Numbered from the stretch's first letter, positions 1 to 14,900 are shown. The stretch: 64,000 bases of DNA from Enterococcus phoeniculicola ATCC BAA-412 (GCF_000407505.1 NZ_ASWE01000001.1:1113324-1177323); one strand, 5' to 3'. A program made the numbers and translations. The notes: a model not told the origin generated them from the sequence alone.

Positions 1-577
<577 letters not shown>

Positions 578-650
578 GCTTTTTTGAAAAACTTATGAAA
601 ATAAGCAGGAAACATTTGCACTCTGGTTCAAAATTAACTAAAATTGTTCA

Positions 651-2000
<1,350 letters not shown>

Positions 2001-2025
2001 TTTCTGTCTAAAAGGATAGAAATAA

Positions 2026-2061
2026 GAAAGCCTGATTAATATTCCTATTAGTCAGGCTTTC
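2026..2061 (+). terminator. Hairpin after eno
   Basis: A 15-bp stem (2026-2040 with 2047-2061, one G-U pair) around a 6-nt loop, 25 bases after the eno stop. No clean U run follows, so termination may rely on the second hairpin at 2121-2158. Confidence 0.55.
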
Positions 2062-2120
2062 TGACGAGTGAACATAATTTGTATGATTTTTCACTTATCT
2101 TTCTATTCCTGTTCATTTGT

Positions 2121-2158
2121 AGACTGAGAGCGCATTTTCCTACCTCTCAGTCTATTTT
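2121..2158 (+). terminator. Second hairpin with U run between eno and the MFS gene
   Basis: AGACTGAGAG at 2121-2130 pairs perfectly with CTCTCAGTCT at 2144-2153, followed by ATTTTTG. It could be a second terminator for eno or an attenuator ahead of the transporter gene at 2231. Confidence 0.6.
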
Positions 2159-2230
2159 TGCGAATATAGATAGTACATACGCTGGAACTATCACCGTTTA
2201 TTACTCAACTAAGAAAGAAGGAATTTATTC

Positions 2231-3424
2231 GTGGACAAGTATCAAAAAAAGGTTTTATTATCAACATCAGCAGGAATTAGCTTAGAAAACATGGATATTA
2301 TGTTTCTTTCTTTTTCACTTTCATCAATCATCGCTTCATTTGGTATTTCTAGCGCGCAAGCCGGATTCATTTCTACCATTACAAACCTCGGAATGCTTGT
2401 TGGAGGGATCATCTTTGGGATTTTGGCAGACAAATATGGTCGAGTAAAAATATTTTCTTACACTGTCATTTTATTTTCACTTGCATCTGCACTTATGTTT
2501 TTTGCCGAAAATATTTATTTGGTCTATTTGTTCCGATTTATTGCAGGAATAGGAGCTGGTGGGGAGTATGGTGCCTGCATGTCCCTTATCTCAGAAACAT
2601 TCTCTAAAAAGCATTTAGGAAAAGCGACTTCTGTTGCTGGGATTGGCGCTCAGGTGGGAGCAATTATGGCAGCAGTCCTTGCTTCACTAATTATTCCTGT
2701 TTTAGGCTGGAAAATGCTTTACGTAATTGGCGTATTTCCAGTTATTTTGGTACTGTTCATCAGAAAAGGGTTAAAAGAACCTAAAGCCTTTACTGAAGCT
2801 GCAGAAAATGAGTCTGCCGGAAAATTTTCCTTATTATTTAAAGATAAAAAGACAAGCTGGCAAACAGTGGGGCTATCTTTAATGGTAACCGTTCAAATTG
2901 CAGGGTACTTTGGACTAATGAACTGGCTGCCCTCTATTATGCAAAAACAATTAGGCTTATCCGTGTCTGGCTCTTCTTTATGGATGATTAGTACAATCCT
3001 TGGAATGTCTCTAGGAATGTTTACCTTTGGAACGATTATGGATAAATTAGGTCCGCGACTTTCCTATACGATTTTTCTTATTTTCTCAGCCTTATCTGTC
3101 TTTCTAATTGTATTGGCAGACAGCAAATGGACATTGTTAGCTGCAGCCGTTATTGTTGGTTACTTCATTAACGGAATGTATGGAGGCTACGGAGCCATTA
3201 TTAGTCGGTTATATCCCACTGAAATTCGATCAACAGCAAACAACTTCATTATGAACGTGGGTCGTGCAATAGGTGGATTTTCTTCAGTAGTAATAGGGTT
3301 TCTAATGGATCGTTATACACTGATGTTTGTCATTATTTTTCTATCAATTATCTATCTATTTAGTTTGTGCATTCTTTATACAATGCCAAGCGTAGCAAAG
3401 CTACATCAAAAAGACATACTGTAA
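2231..3424 (+). CDS. MFS transporter, metabolite:H+ symporter type
   Basis: A 397-residue membrane protein with about twelve hydrophobic segments. Between segments 2 and 3 it carries GILADKYGR, the major facilitator superfamily loop motif, and the second half has a related GTIMDKLGPR. FRFIAGIGAGGEYGA and RLYPTEIRSTANNF are typical of the sugar/aromatic-acid:H+ symporter branch (NanT/ShiA/BenK-like). The substrate cannot be told from the sequence. The start is GTG at 2231 with AAGAAGG 10 bases upstream. The gene stands alone and is followed by a palindromic repeat that may terminate it. It could equally be annotated as a sugar-phosphate or niacin-type transporter. Confidence 0.85.
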   Translation: MDKYQKKVLLSTSAGISLENMDIMFLSFSLSSIIASFGISSAQAGFISTITNLGMLVGGIIFGILADKYGRVKIFSYTVILFSLASALMFFAENIYLVYLFRFIAGIGAGGEYGACMSLISETFSKKHLGKATSVAGIGAQVGAIMAAVLASLIIPVLGWKMLYVIGVFPVILVLFIRKGLKEPKAFTEAAENESAGKFSLLFKDKKTSWQTVGLSLMVTVQIAGYFGLMNWLPSIMQKQLGLSVSGSSLWMISTILGMSLGMFTFGTIMDKLGPRLSYTIFLIFSALSVFLIVLADSKWTLLAAAVIVGYFINGMYGGYGAIISRLYPTEIRSTANNFIMNVGRAIGGFSSVVIGFLMDRYTLMFVIIFLSIIYLFSLCILYTMPSVAKLHQKDIL

Positions 3425-3431
3425 AAATAGA

Positions 3432-3598
3432 GAGGGCGGGACATAACTATCTAAGTTATAGCCCACCCTCGTTCTTAATAAAGTGTGGAAACGGAAGCAA
3501 CTCACCTACGAGTGGGGGGGACTCATCTCCACTTCGTTTCGCTCTCATCATCTTCTACGCATGGATACATGCTTGAGTTGAACAGTTCTGTCCCGACC
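3432..3598 (+). repeat. Composite intergenic repeat, copy 1
   Basis: About 167 bp. The first part is a palindrome (3432-3448 with 3454-3470, 14 of 17 positions paired) reading GAGGGCGGGACATAACT on one arm. Then comes a TTAATAAA linker, and then a long imperfect hairpin from about 3485 (GGAAACGGAAGCAACTC) to 3598 (GAGTTGAACAGTTCTGTCCC). The same order and motifs recur at 25026-25191, and in reverse at 57251-57355. The length resembles the ~170 bp repeats described in Enterococcus faecalis; that identity is from memory. Its position after a gene suggests it also helps terminate transcription. Confidence 0.7.
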
Positions 3599-3667
3599 AC
3601 AAAAATAGGCAAAACACTTGCTTGTTTTTGTGGTCTCTTTCGTGACCTGTCGCTCATGAATAAATAT

Positions 3668-3696
3668 TTGTAGTTTTTGTCATTCCTTGTTAAAAT
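3668..3696 (+). promoter_or_regulatory. Promoter of the YjdI-like gene
   Basis: TTGTAG at 3668-3673, 17-bp spacer, TAAAAT at 3691-3696 with TG one base upstream (extended -10). It lies 38 bases before the start at 3734. Confidence 0.6.
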
Positions 3697-3733
3697 AGAG
3701 ATGCATTTATTTCAAAAAAGGAGCGTATAAAAT

Positions 3734-4006
3734 ATGGATGGTAGTAAACTAAATGGCCACGTCGCCACAGAAGAATCATTAACTGAAAATGGCTATCGTA
3801 AGTATTCTGGTGAGGGAATTGATATCTATTATAATAAAGACGTATGTATACATGCGGGGAAGTGCGTGAAGGGAAATTCGGAGGTCTATGAGGTTGGGCG
3901 CCGCCCTTGGATTATTGCAGATAATGCTTCTACCGATGAAAATGTACGAATCGTTAATACATGCCCGAGTGGCGCCTTGAAGTATATTCGAAAGGATGGA
4001 AAGTAA
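3734..4006 (+). CDS. YjdI-like mono-cluster 4Fe-4S protein
   Basis: A 90-residue protein that matches the divergent 4Fe-4S mono-cluster family (E. coli YjdI type). Cysteines occur in the order CIHAGKC near residues 38-44 and NTCPSGAL near residue 78, with the family pattern GIDIYYNKDVCIHAGKC and RRPWI. The reaction is unknown; the family is thought to bind one iron-sulfur cluster and transfer electrons. AAGGAGCG lies 8-9 bases before the ATG. The next gene starts 2 bases after the stop and is the acetyltransferase that accompanies YjdI in many bacteria, so the two are probably one unit. Confidence 0.85.
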   Translation: MDGSKLNGHVATEESLTENGYRKYSGEGIDIYYNKDVCIHAGKCVKGNSEVYEVGRRPWIIADNASTDENVRIVNTCPSGALKYIRKDGK

Positions 4007-4008
4007 AC

Positions 4009-4284
4009 ATGGAAATTAAAGAAGAAAAAAATCGCTTTGTTCTATTAAATGATGAATCAGCGGAAATTGGTGAAATGACTTGGTCTGATGCTGGAGAAGA
4101 AATCATGATTATTGATCATACTTTTGTTGATCCCACTTATCGCGGACAAAAACTTGCTGAAAAGCTTGTATTAGCAGGTGTTGAAAAAGCACGTCGAGAA
4201 AACAAAAAAATTGTTCCGCTCTGCCCATTTGCTAAAAAAGAGTTTGATCAAAAATCAGAATATGCAGATGTTCTTAGAAAATAA
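4009..4284 (+). CDS. YjdJ-like small GNAT N-acetyltransferase
   Basis: 91 residues, the short single-domain GNAT type (E. coli YjdJ). Visible are the substrate strand IDHTFVDPTYRGQKLAEKLVLAGVE, in which RGQKLAEKL is the acetyl-CoA pyrophosphate loop, and VPLCPFAKKEF, the conserved C-terminal signature of this subfamily. The ATG at 4009 has AAGGATGGA upstream inside the end of the preceding gene; an in-frame ATG at 3961 is less likely because it would overlap that gene by 46 bases. The substrate is unknown. Linkage to the Fe-S protein suggests a shared, still undefined role. Confidence 0.85.
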   Translation: MEIKEEKNRFVLLNDESAEIGEMTWSDAGEEIMIIDHTFVDPTYRGQKLAEKLVLAGVEKARRENKKIVPLCPFAKKEFDQKSEYADVLRK

Positions 4285-4509
4285 CTTTGTCAAAATTGAG
4301 AGTATAAGGTGATAACCATCTTATCTCTCTTTTTTACTTCTACACCAAAAAGAAGACTAAAGAACCATCAATTACCAAGCGGGTTTGAATCAAAGACGTT
4401 TCATCTATTTATGAAAGTTCCTATTAACTGAAACTTTCACTAGATATCTCATCTATTCTGTGATACATTAAAATAGATGAATTTTCGTAAAAAAGGAGGT
4501 TTCTGTTAC

Positions 4510-4752
4510 GTGAACTTGTATAATCTTATTTTAGGCGCGGTAATCGTCTTGTCTGTTTTATTAATTATTGTAATTATGATGCAGCCAAGTAAACAAAATA
4601 GTGCTGCTAGTGCTTTCACAGGCGGAGCAGACCAGTTATTTGGGAAACAAAAAGCACGCGGTTTTGAAGCCGTTATGCAAAGAGCTACAGCTGTGATGGG
4701 TGTGCTTTGGTTAGCTTTATTATTTGCACTGGCTTATCTATCTTCTCACTAA
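4510..4752 (+). CDS. secG: Preprotein translocase subunit SecG
   Basis: Small membrane subunit of the SecYEG channel; it eases SecA cycling during protein export. The 80-residue protein has two membrane segments (about residues 3-24 and 57-77) separated by the conserved loop SAASAFTGGADQLFGKQKARGFE. The start is GTG at 4510, because AAGGAGG at 4493-4499 is correctly spaced from it; the in-frame ATG at 4477 lies before that site. It heads the secG-est-rnr-smpB cluster, but its own terminator at 4763-4804 separates it from the esterase gene. Confidence 0.95.
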   Translation: MNLYNLILGAVIVLSVLLIIVIMMQPSKQNSAASAFTGGADQLFGKQKARGFEAVMQRATAVMGVLWLALLFALAYLSSH

Positions 4753-4762
4753 ACAATTACAC

Positions 4763-4804
4763 GGTTACTGTAGGATTTATTTCCTGTGGTAACCTTTTTA
4801 TTTT
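4763..4804 (+). terminator. Rho-independent terminator of secG
   Basis: GGTTACTGTAGGA at 4763-4775 pairs with TCCTGTGGTAACC at 4782-4794 (three G-U pairs), followed by TTTTTATTTT. Confidence 0.85.
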
Positions 4805-4844
4805 GTCGAAAAAAAGCACCGGTCGAAAGTTCATACACAATCTA

Positions 4845-4853
4845 TGGTAGAAT
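4845..4853 (+). promoter_or_regulatory. Extended -10 promoter of est-rnr-smpB
   Basis: TGGTAGAAT at 4845-4853 is an extended -10 element 21 bases before the esterase ATG. No good -35 hexamer is visible. Confidence 0.45.
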
Positions 4854-4874
4854 GGTAATTGAGAGGTGAGTTTT

Positions 4875-5642
4875 ATGAAACAACAAATCAATTTACCAAA
4901 ACCGCTTTTTGCGCCTCACGGCAAACGAGCAGTTTTATTACTTCATGCCTATTCTGGCAGTTCAAATGATGTGCGCATGATGAGTCGCTACTTGGAAAAT
5001 GCTGATTACAGTGTTTATTCGCCTATTTTTTCTGGGCATGGCACGTTAAATCCCTTAGATATTTTAAAACAAGAGAAGTATAAATGGTGGGAGGATACTA
5101 CAGAAGCACTTGCTTTTTTAAAGGAACAAGGATACACCCAAATTGCTGTCTTTGGTTTGTCTATGGGCGGTATTTATGCGATGAAGGCATTGGAGACACA
5201 GGACCCAGCCATTATTGGCGGCGGCTTATTCTGCTCACCAATATTTCCTGAAAACAACAATGTACTTCCTAATTTTATGCTCTATGCAAGACAAGTTCTT
5301 CAAATTGCGGGTACCCCTACTGTTGAGTTGGAATCAAAATTGTCTGAATTCAAGCCATTAGTAGAAAACCAGCTTGCTGCTATTCAAGAGACTGCACAAC
5401 AAACAGCCAACCAGTTATCAGCCATTCAGAATCCAGTATTTTTAGCACAAGCTGGTCAAGATGAAATGATTGATGCAACGAGTGTCTTTAAGACGGCTCA
5501 CGCACTAAAAAATAGTCGATTCACTCTTCAGTGGTACCCCAACAGTACACACGTAATCACCGTTGGAAAAGATCGACGACAATTACAGCAGGACGTATTA
5601 AATTATTTAAACGACTTGCCTTGGAATGAGGAAAAAGAATGA
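4875..5642 (+). CDS. Carboxylesterase, alpha/beta hydrolase (Est30-like)
   Basis: 255-residue cytoplasmic alpha/beta hydrolase of the Est30 type found next to rnr in many Firmicutes. The catalytic triad can be read: nucleophile Ser in FGLSMGGIYA, Asp in AGQDEMID, and His in NSTHVIT near the C-terminus. The oxyanion segment is LLLHAYSGSSND. It should hydrolyse short-chain esters; the natural substrate is unknown. The ATG at 4875 is chosen over the in-frame GTG at 4866, because the latter overlaps the GAGAGGTGAG ribosome site. The stop overlaps the rnr start (ATGA), which implies translational coupling. Confidence 0.9.
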   Translation: MKQQINLPKPLFAPHGKRAVLLLHAYSGSSNDVRMMSRYLENADYSVYSPIFSGHGTLNPLDILKQEKYKWWEDTTEALAFLKEQGYTQIAVFGLSMGGIYAMKALETQDPAIIGGGLFCSPIFPENNNVLPNFMLYARQVLQIAGTPTVELESKLSEFKPLVENQLAAIQETAQQTANQLSAIQNPVFLAQAGQDEMIDATSVFKTAHALKNSRFTLQWYPNSTHVITVGKDRRQLQQDVLNYLNDLPWNEEKE

Positions 5643-8002
5643 ATCAAGAAACAATCATAAAGAAAGTCCTATTTTTTATGGAAAGCAGTCAAAAAAAATC
5701 GTTTTCCATGGAACAAATAGCAGAGGCGTTAGGCCTCCAAAAAAGTGAAGACTTTAAAAAACTAGTTCAGGCAGTTGCCGCTATGGAACGAGCTGGACAA
5801 ATAGAATTTAATAAAAAAGGCAAAATAAAACAGCCGCTTTCTCCCGCTTTGGTGGAAGGAACCTTTCGAGCAAATGAGCGTGGTTTTGGGTTTGTCACAA
5901 TTGACCCCGAGGAAGATGATGTGTATATCCCTAAAGAATCAACTGGATTTGCAATGGATGGAGATATCGTTGCCATTGATATTTTAAAAACATCTGATCC
6001 ATTTTCAGATAAAGGCGCAGAAGGAAAGGTTGTAGAAGTAAGACAACGGAAACTTACTCAAATCGCAGGTGAATTTGTCGCCTATTCTGAAGAAGAAGTA
6101 GCAGAAACAGACTTATATGGTGTGGTCTTACCAAAAGATAAAAAAATTGGCAACTTCAAAGTCTATGCGGTTGCTGAGGGGGTTAAACCCGTAGATGGCA
6201 GTATTGTTATCATCGAAATCACCCATTATCCTGAAAATGGGTATTCCTCTAGTTTAGAAGGAATAATCAAGCAGGTCATTGGTCATAAAAACGACCCAGG
6301 AATGGATATTTTATCTGTGATTGTGGCTAATGGAATTCCTACCCGCTTTCCAGATGACGTCCTCGCAGAAGCGGACAGTGTTCCTGATGAAATTCAGGCA
6401 TCTGATTTAATTGGTCGAAGAGATTTACGTGATCAGTTAATTGTGACGATTGATGGAGAGGATGCCAAAGATTTAGATGATGCGGTGACAGTTAGAAGGC
6501 TGCCTAATGGGAACTATTTCCTTGGTGTCCATATTGCAGATGTCTCTTATTATGTTACAGAAGAAAGCCAACTAAATCGTGAAGCGTTTGAACGCGGCAC
6601 AAGTGTTTATTTAACCGATAGAGTCATTCCTATGATCCCGCAAAGGCTCTCAAATGGTATCTGTTCTTTAAACCCACGCGTCCCTCGTCTCACGATGAGT
6701 TGTGAAATGGAAATTGATTCTTCAGGCACCATTGTCTCACATGAGATTTTCCAAAGCGTCATCCAAACGACTGAACGTATGACCTATACAGCAATCAATG
6801 AGATTTTGGAAGAGAACAATCCTGAAACAATCACTCGCTACGAAAAACTAGTGCCAATGTTCCGGGAAATGGGACAACTTCATCAGATCTTAGAAAATAT
6901 GCGTATCAACCGCGGTGCTGTTTCATTTGAAGATCGTGAAGCGAAAATTTTAGTGGATCCTGATGGGCATCCCGTAGATATCTTGCTTAGAAGCCGTGGA
7001 ATCGGAGAGCGATTAATTGAATCCTTTATGTTAGCTGCTAATGAGACTGTTGCTGAACATTTTACGAAACGTAAATATCCGTTTATTTATCGAATTCATG
7101 AACAACCAAAAGAAGAAAAAATGCAACGTTTCTTCGACTTTGCTGCAGCTCTAGGAATTATCGTTCGTGGAACGAAAGGAACCATTACGCCAAAAGATTT
7201 GCAAAGAGTGGTTGAAGATGTCGAAGGTAAGCCGGAATCTGCTGTAATCAACACCATGCTTTTACGAAGTATGCAACAGGCGAAATATTCAGAAACAAAC
7301 TATGGGCATTATGGACTTGCTGCAGAATATTATACTCATTTTACTTCACCTATTCGTCGTTATCCAGATTTAATTGTTCACCGATTAATTCGCTCTTATA
7401 GTGAAGATTCAAGTGAAAAAAATCAAGAAAAGTGGGCAGAAGCTCTACCGGAAATTGCTGAACACAGCTCCAAAATGGAACGTCGTGCTGTAGAAGCAGA
7501 GCGTGAGGTAGATTCTCTCAAAAAAGCAGAATTTATGGCGGACAAGGTCGGAGAAGAGTTTGATGGAATTATCAGTTCCGTAGTCAAATTTGGCTTATTT
7601 ATTGAATTGCCAAATACTGTAGAAGGACTTATCCACATTAATGAATTAAAACAAGACTATTTCCATTTTCTAGAAAATCATCTTGCGTTGGTGGGAGAGC
7701 GGACAGGATTAACCTTTAAAATTGGACAAAAAGTTCGAATTAAAGTAGTAAAATCCGATCCTGAAACACGGGAGATTGATTTTGAATTGCTAGAAGCAGA
7801 AGAAATTCCAGCGATGCAGCCGCCTAAAAAGGAAAAGCGGAGGAACCAACCCGATGATCGTCGTTCCCGCCAGTCAAAGCAAAAATCTGCAAATCCAAGT
7901 TATCGTAAAAAGAAACAAAAAACAAAAGGATCTTCTTCAGGAAAAGGGAAAAAACCATTTTATAAAGGAGTCGCCAAAAAAGGAAAGAAAAAGAAAAAAT
8001 AA
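5639..8002 (+). CDS. rnr: Ribonuclease R
   Basis: 3'-5' exoribonuclease that degrades structured RNA and takes part in trans-translation quality control. 787 residues, the normal size. Domain order: winged-helix segment (about 1-65), cold-shock domains (about 70-230), RNB catalytic domain beginning near 255 with RRDLRDQLIVTIDGEDAKDLDDAV, whose Asp cluster binds magnesium, an S1 domain near 625-710 (GEEFDGIISSVVKFGLFIEL), and a Lys-rich tail. The start overlaps the esterase stop, and smpB follows after 21 bases. This coupling fits the shared role of RNase R and SmpB in ribosome rescue. Confidence 0.97.
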   Translation: MNQETIIKKVLFFMESSQKKSFSMEQIAEALGLQKSEDFKKLVQAVAAMERAGQIEFNKKGKIKQPLSPALVEGTFRANERGFGFVTIDPEEDDVYIPKESTGFAMDGDIVAIDILKTSDPFSDKGAEGKVVEVRQRKLTQIAGEFVAYSEEEVAETDLYGVVLPKDKKIGNFKVYAVAEGVKPVDGSIVIIEITHYPENGYSSSLEGIIKQVIGHKNDPGMDILSVIVANGIPTRFPDDVLAEADSVPDEIQASDLIGRRDLRDQLIVTIDGEDAKDLDDAVTVRRLPNGNYFLGVHIADVSYYVTEESQLNREAFERGTSVYLTDRVIPMIPQRLSNGICSLNPRVPRLTMSCEMEIDSSGTIVSHEIFQSVIQTTERMTYTAINEILEENNPETITRYEKLVPMFREMGQLHQILENMRINRGAVSFEDREAKILVDPDGHPVDILLRSRGIGERLIESFMLAANETVAEHFTKRKYPFIYRIHEQPKEEKMQRFFDFAAALGIIVRGTKGTITPKDLQRVVEDVEGKPESAVINTMLLRSMQQAKYSETNYGHYGLAAEYYTHFTSPIRRYPDLIVHRLIRSYSEDSSEKNQEKWAEALPEIAEHSSKMERRAVEAEREVDSLKKAEFMADKVGEEFDGIISSVVKFGLFIELPNTVEGLIHINELKQDYFHFLENHLALVGERTGLTFKIGQKVRIKVVKSDPETREIDFELLEAEEIPAMQPPKKEKRRNQPDDRRSRQSKQKSANPSYRKKKQKTKGSSSGKGKKPFYKGVAKKGKKKKK

Positions 8003-8023
8003 CTATTGAAAGGGGAGGTTTCT

Positions 8024-8488
8024 ATGCCAAAAGGCGAAGGAAAATTAATCGCCCAAAATAAAAAAGCGCGCCACGACTATGCTGTGCTCGATACAATGGA
8101 AGCGGGTATGGTATTACAAGGGACTGAAATCAAATCAATCAGAAATTCGCGCATTAACTTAAAAGATGGGTTCGTACGTGTTAGAAATGGAGAAGCTTTT
8201 CTCTACAATGTACACATCAGTCCTTATGAACAAGGAAATATCTTCAATCATGATCCACTGCGCACTCGAAAACTTTTATTACACAAAAAGCAAATCGCAC
8301 GATTAGTTGGGGAAACCAAGAATACAGGTATCACAATTGTTCCTCTAAAAGTGTATATTCGTGACGGATATGCGAAAGTATTAATCGGGATTGCAAAAGG
8401 GAAAAAACAATATGATAAGCGAGAAGATTTAAAACGCAAAGATGTGGATCGACAAATTAGCCGAACCTTAAAAAGCTTTTCTAGATAG
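8024..8488 (+). CDS. smpB: SsrA-binding protein SmpB
   Basis: Binds tmRNA and delivers it to stalled ribosomes. 154 residues with the family segments [51 protein letters not shown] and a basic C-terminal tail. The ATG at 8024 follows AAGGGGAGG at 8010-8018; an in-frame TTG further upstream lacks a site. It lies directly after rnr. No ssrA gene is seen in the window. Confidence 0.96.
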   Translation: MPKGEGKLIAQNKKARHDYAVLDTMEAGMVLQGTEIKSIRNSRINLKDGFVRVRNGEAFLYNVHISPYEQGNIFNHDPLRTRKLLLHKKQIARLVGETKNTGITIVPLKVYIRDGYAKVLIGIAKGKKQYDKREDLKRKDVDRQISRTLKSFSR

Positions 8489-8802
8489 TACAAATATACT
8501 TTTTCACATATTCAATAGATTTGCTTTTACTATTGGCGAAAGTTTGATAGCATTACAATATCTGAGGCATAAATTTCAAGCTCTCTTATATAGGAAGAAA
8601 CTATGATTTTAGAGAGGATTTCATTAGAGAATTTTCTGTTTTTTAGCCAAAGCGAAAAAAATGTCTATTTTTCATGAAAATGCTTTGAAATTTCTGTTTG
8701 CTGGTGGTATGATACCCATTGTTATCATCATTTAATTTAAACAACTTACCACCACTGGATCAGAATCTAGAGATGAGTTTACGGGAAAAGAGGTGAAATG
8801 AA
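8489..8802. other. Intergenic region between smpB and the atp operon
   Basis: 314 AT-rich bases. The only firm element is the atp promoter at 8685-8713. No clear terminator for smpB is seen; CTCTC (8581-8585) and GAGAG (8612-8616) could form a weak hairpin. No ORF is supported. Confidence 0.6.
8685..8713 (+). promoter_or_regulatory. Promoter of the atp operon
   Basis: TTGAAA at 8685-8690, 17-bp spacer, TATGAT at 8708-8713: near-consensus sigma-A promoter. The leader to the atpB start is about 80 bases. Confidence 0.8.
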
Positions 8803-9525
8803 TTGGATGAAAAATCATTAACTTTTCACATTGGCCCCATCTGGTTTGATGGCACGATATGCTTAATGGTCTTACTCACGTGTGCGATTGTCTTTTTTAC
8901 TGTTTATTTCTGCACACGCAACCTTACTATGAAGCCTAAAGGAAAACAAAACGCTATTGAATGGGTGATTGACTTTGTCAGAGGAATTATTACTGATAAT
9001 ATGCCAAAGAAAGAGTTGAATAATTTTCATTTATTAGCCTTTACATTATTCTTATTTGTTTTCATATCAAATATGTTAGGTTTAGTAACGAAGATTGTCT
9101 TGCCAAATGAGATTTCTATATGGAAAAGCCCAACTGCTGACCCGATAGTTACCCTTACTTTAGCATTCATGGTGATTGTTCTTTCAAACTTATATGGATC
9201 AGCTAGATTTGGATTAAAAGGATATGTAACAAATTCCTTCTTTAAACCTGTTTCTTTTCTAGCACCGGTAAAATTTATGGAAGAATTCACAAACGTTCTG
9301 ACTCTTGGCTTGCGTCTATACGGTAACATTTACGCAGGTGAAGTTCTTCTTAGCTTAATTTCTCAAAAATTAGGTGGATTAGGTGGAGGCTTGGGTATCC
9401 CGTTAGCCATCCCGTTGGAAATGATTTGGATTGGTTTTTCAATATTCATTGGTAGTATCCAAACCTTCGTTTTTGTGTCATTGTCAATGGTTTACATGAG
9501 TCACAAAATTGAAGTCGAGGAATAA
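8803..9525 (+). CDS. atpB: F1Fo ATP synthase subunit a
   Basis: Membrane subunit that forms the proton half-channels beside the c-ring. 240 residues with about five to six hydrophobic segments. The essential Arg is in LTLGLRLYGNIYAGEVLL, and the C-terminal segment reads IQTFVFVSLSMVYMSHKIE. The start is TTG at 8803: AAAGAGGTGA lies just upstream, the frame has a stop at 8794-8796, and the nearby ATG at 8807 is out of frame. The gene order a-c-b-delta-alpha-gamma-beta-epsilon is standard for Firmicutes; no atpI is seen in front. Confidence 0.96.
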   Translation: MDEKSLTFHIGPIWFDGTICLMVLLTCAIVFFTVYFCTRNLTMKPKGKQNAIEWVIDFVRGIITDNMPKKELNNFHLLAFTLFLFVFISNMLGLVTKIVLPNEISIWKSPTADPIVTLTLAFMVIVLSNLYGSARFGLKGYVTNSFFKPVSFLAPVKFMEEFTNVLTLGLRLYGNIYAGEVLLSLISQKLGGLGGGLGIPLAIPLEMIWIGFSIFIGSIQTFVFVSLSMVYMSHKIEVEE

Positions 9526-9561
9526 AATAAAAAGTTACATTATCTTAGGAGGAAAATAATC

Positions 9562-9774
9562 ATGCAATATATCGCAGCAGCAATCGCAATTTTTGGAGCA
9601 TCAATCGGTGCAGCATACGGTAACGGACAAGTAATCTCAAAAACAATCGAGTCAATGACTCGCCAACCAGAAATGGCTGGACAATTACGTACAACAATGT
9701 TTATCGGGGTTGGTATGATTGAAGCTGTGCCAATTCTAGGGGTAGTTGTAGCTTTACTACTTATCTTTATTTAA
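9562..9774 (+). CDS. atpE: F1Fo ATP synthase subunit c
   Basis: 70-residue proteolipid hairpin of the rotor ring. The polar loop is [13 protein letters not shown], and the proton-carrying Glu lies in the second helix in [23 protein letters not shown] is ideally placed before the ATG. It is needed in about tenfold excess over most other subunits; the strong hairpin that follows may contribute to this. Confidence 0.97.
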   Translation: MQYIAAAIAIFGASIGAAYGNGQVISKTIESMTRQPEMAGQLRTTMFIGVGMIEAVPILGVVVALLLIFI

Positions 9775-9780
9775 ATTTTT

Positions 9781-9828
9781 AAGGAAGGCAGGACGCCGAT
9801 TAATCGGGACACCGTCACTGCTTTCTTT
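9781..9828 (+). other. Large intercistronic hairpin between atpE and atpF
   Basis: An 11-bp outer stem (9781-9791 with 9818-9828, two G-U pairs), an inner GAC/GTC pair set (9792-9794 with 9814-9816), and a perfect 12-bp palindrome CCGATTAATCGG at 9796-9807 at the tip. It sits in an unusually long 123-base gap of an otherwise tight operon. It could stabilise the atpE 3' end or cause partial termination. Confidence 0.65.
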
Positions 9829-9897
9829 CTATATGTAGAGTTTCGTTTCATACTCTTTTATGGAGAACTCTGACTCAGAAAGGAAGTTGAAGCATCT

Positions 9898-10411
9898 ATG
9901 TTTAATCAGTTGGTTATTGCTGAAGCCGAGGGCAACTCGATGATAGGCACTATGATAGTTGTCAGTGGTGCATTTTTAATCCTCATGTTTTTATTGAAGA
10001 AATTTGCATGGGGGGCAATTACTGATTTACTAAAACAACGTGAAGACAAAATCGCCAATGATTTAGATTCTGCTGAACAATCTCGGGTATCAGCTGCAAA
10101 ACTTGAACAAGAACGTCAGCAACAATTGCTTGCTTCTCGTTCAGATGCAGCGGATATCATCAAAAGTGCAAAAGAAAATGGTGAGGCTAGCCGCCAAACA
10201 ATTTTAAATGACACCAAAGAAGAGGTTAGTCGTTTAAAAGAAAAGGCCAAAAACGATATTCTTTTGGAACGTGATGCTGCATTGACATCTGTCAAAGATG
10301 ATGTAGCTGATCTTTCATTACAGATTGCAGCAAAAATTCTTAATAAAGAATTGTCACCAGAATCACATGAATCTTTGATCAATCAATACATTGAAGGTCT
10401 GGGTTCAAATA

Positions 10412-10425
<14 letters not shown>
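9898..10425 (+). CDS. atpF: F1Fo ATP synthase subunit b
   Basis: Peripheral stalk subunit: one N-terminal membrane helix (about residues 15-40, [22 protein letters not shown]), then a long charged coiled coil. 175 residues is normal. GAAAGGAAG lies upstream of the ATG. The end overlaps atpH by 14 bases, so translation is probably coupled. Confidence 0.95.
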
Positions 10426-12542
<2,117 letters not shown>

Positions 12543-12559
12543 CAAAGGAGTGAAAGACA

Positions 12560-14900
<2,341 letters not shown>

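Noticed and set aside
2079-2285. 68-codon ORF upstream of the MFS gene
   Set aside because: It runs through a terminator hairpin and overlaps the real start; no ribosome site and no recognisable protein.
3485-3673. ORFs within the composite repeat after the MFS gene
   Set aside because: The sequence is a hairpin-forming repeat found at several sites, not a gene.
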